A stretch of DNA of 64,000 nt. It comes from Bacteroidota bacterium (GTDB lineage: Bacteria > Bacteroidota > Bacteroidia > Bacteroidales > SKPS01). The stretch is from NCBI GenBank assembly GCA_022709695.1, contig JAKLII010000006.1:1-64000 (forward strand). Reading direction: 5' to 3'. Made by a program: the position numbers and the translations under genes. Position 1 is the stretch's first letter. Every line of letters begins with the position of its first letter. The notes beneath the pieces were generated by a model, which was given only the letters and a program-made list of their open reading frames with translations, was not told the DNA's origin and searched no databases. Positions 63,091-64,000 of the stretch are shown one piece after another.

Positions 63091-64000
63091 CTCTTCGATG
63101 CGGAGGTTCTCGATGATGAAACCCTGCCGGTCGGGTGTGTTTTTCCCCATGTAAAATTCGAGTAATTCTTTTGTGGAAGAGTCCCGCTGATAAATCACCG
63201 GGTCGAGCCGCATATTAGGCCCGATGAAATGCTTGAATTCATCAGGCGAAATCTCACCGAGGCCCTTGAATCGCGTGATTTCCGGTTTGGGGCCCAGGTC
63301 ATTGATTGCCTGGATACGTTCCTCCTCTGAATAGCAATAACGAGTCTCCTTTCTGTTCCTGACCCTGAACAACGGGGTTTGCAGGATGTACATATGCCCC
63401 CCTTTGATCAGGTCGGGGAAGAACTGCAGGAAAAAGGTGAGCAGCAACAGCCGGATATGCATGCCGTCCACATCGGCATCCGTGGCAATTACGATGTTGT
63501 TATAGCGGAGGTTCTCAATGTCGTCCTCGATGTTAAGGGCTGTTTGCAGAAGGTTGAACTCCTCGTTTTCGTAAACGATTTTTTTGGTAAGGCCAAAGCT
63601 GTTGAGGGGCTTCCCCTTGAGGCTGAACACTGCCTGGGTATTCACATCCCTCGATTTGGTGATGCTGCCGCTGGCAGAGTCCCCCTCGGTGATAAACAGG
63701 GTAGAGTCGAGCCGGAGCTCGTGGGTTGAGTTGTAATGCACCCGGCAGTCGCGCAGCTTTTTGTTGTGCAGGCTTGCCTTTTTCGCACTTTCGCGGGCCA
63801 TCTTTTTGATGCCGGCCATCTCCTTCCGCTCCCGTTCCGACTGCAGGATCTTCCGCAACATCGCTTCCGCCACGTCCTGATGAATATGGAGGAAGTTGTC
63901 GAGATTCCGTTTGATCACATCGTTGATGTAGTTACGTATCGACTGCCCTCCCGGCTCCATGTGGCTGCTGCCCAGCTTGGTCTTCGTCTGCGATTCAAAC
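63088..64000 (-). CDS. parE: DNA topoisomerase IV subunit B, C-terminal part (5' end beyond window)
   Basis: 303 residues are visible, starting within [13 protein letters not shown], so the true start lies to the right of the window. The TOPRIM motifs are intact: [27 protein letters not shown] and [13 protein letters not shown]. This is the metal-binding part of type IIA topoisomerase B subunits. The QTKTKLG and [21 protein letters not shown] stretches favour ParE over GyrB in this phylum. The partner parC lies 5 kb away on the same strand, separated by the batA-like gene and an opposite-strand gene pair. Confidence 0.92.
   Translation of the reverse strand, partial: FESQTKTKLGSSHMEPGGQSIRNYINDVIKRNLDNFLHIHQDVAEAMLRKILQSERERKEMAGIKKMARESAKKASLHNKKLRDCRVHYNSTHELRLDSTLFITEGDSASGSITKSRDVNTQAVFSLKGKPLNSFGLTKKIVYENEEFNLLQTALNIEDDIENLRYNNIVIATDADVDGMHIRLLLLTFFLQFFPDLIKGGHMYILQTPLFRVRNRKETRYCYSEEERIQAINDLGPKPEITRFKGLGEISPDEFKHFIGPNMRLDPVIYQRDSSTKELLEFYMGKNTPDRQGFIIENLRIEE

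Overview
ORGANISM. The window looks like a chromosomal segment of an uncultured Bacteroidota, probably an anaerobic or microaerophilic one. The evidence is as follows. At least eight consecutive or nearby secreted proteins end in type IX secretion system (T9SS) sorting domains of type A or type B. Several genes have Bacteroidota-type -7 boxes (TAnnTTTG) and no Shine-Dalgarno sequence. ParC and ParE are of the Bacteroidota type. A flavo-diiron protein (FprA) suggests O2 or NO detoxification in an anaerobe. The genus cannot be named from this sequence.

LAYOUT. (1) Positions 1-47443, minus strand: five tandem paralogous genes encode giant mosaic cell-surface proteins. Four are complete (3765, 3313, 3031 and 3303 aa) and the fifth runs off the left edge (at least 2193 codons). 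The complete ones share a constant N-terminal arm (signal peptide, jelly-roll, Ig-like, 'YPxPYGN' beta-sandwich, CARDB, beta-helix), a variable middle, and a constant C-terminal arm (CARDB, GEVED, CARDB, jelly-roll, two CARDB, T9SS tail). In the middle, Ig_7-type domains are split by interchangeable insert modules. Two nucleotide-level mosaic tracts point to recombination among the copies. Four of the five copies have their own plausible promoter, and hairpin terminators follow the four complete copies. (2) Positions 47518-52070, minus strand: an Asp-box beta-propeller/PKD/T9SS protein lies downstream of, and overlaps by TAATG with, a T9SS-targeted peptidylarginine deiminase that closely matches Porphyromonas PPAD in active-site spacing. 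(3) Positions 52131-55069: a divergent promoter pair, dipeptidase E (pepE), an orphan lipoprotein and FprA. (4) Positions 55070-64000: topoisomerase IV genes parC and parE (partial), a BatA-like membrane protein upstream of parC, and a plus-strand pair of secreted-protein genes between batA and parE.

HOW THE PARTS MAY WORK TOGETHER. Everything from 52070 leftward (seven genes, about 52 kb) is T9SS cargo on one strand. It looks like a surface-display locus in which one scaffold was duplicated and diversified by exchanging binding modules at fixed positions. The deiminase is its enzymatic partner by location only; no functional link is shown by the sequence. The remainder is housekeeping (DNA topology, peptide turnover, O2/NO defence).

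GAPS. No gene-free stretch exceeds 300 bases. The longest gaps (129-178 bp) hold the promoters, terminators and repeats listed. I saw no tRNA, rRNA, CRISPR, transposase or phage gene. Domain assignments are by eye, so boundaries are approximate (about 10-20 residues).
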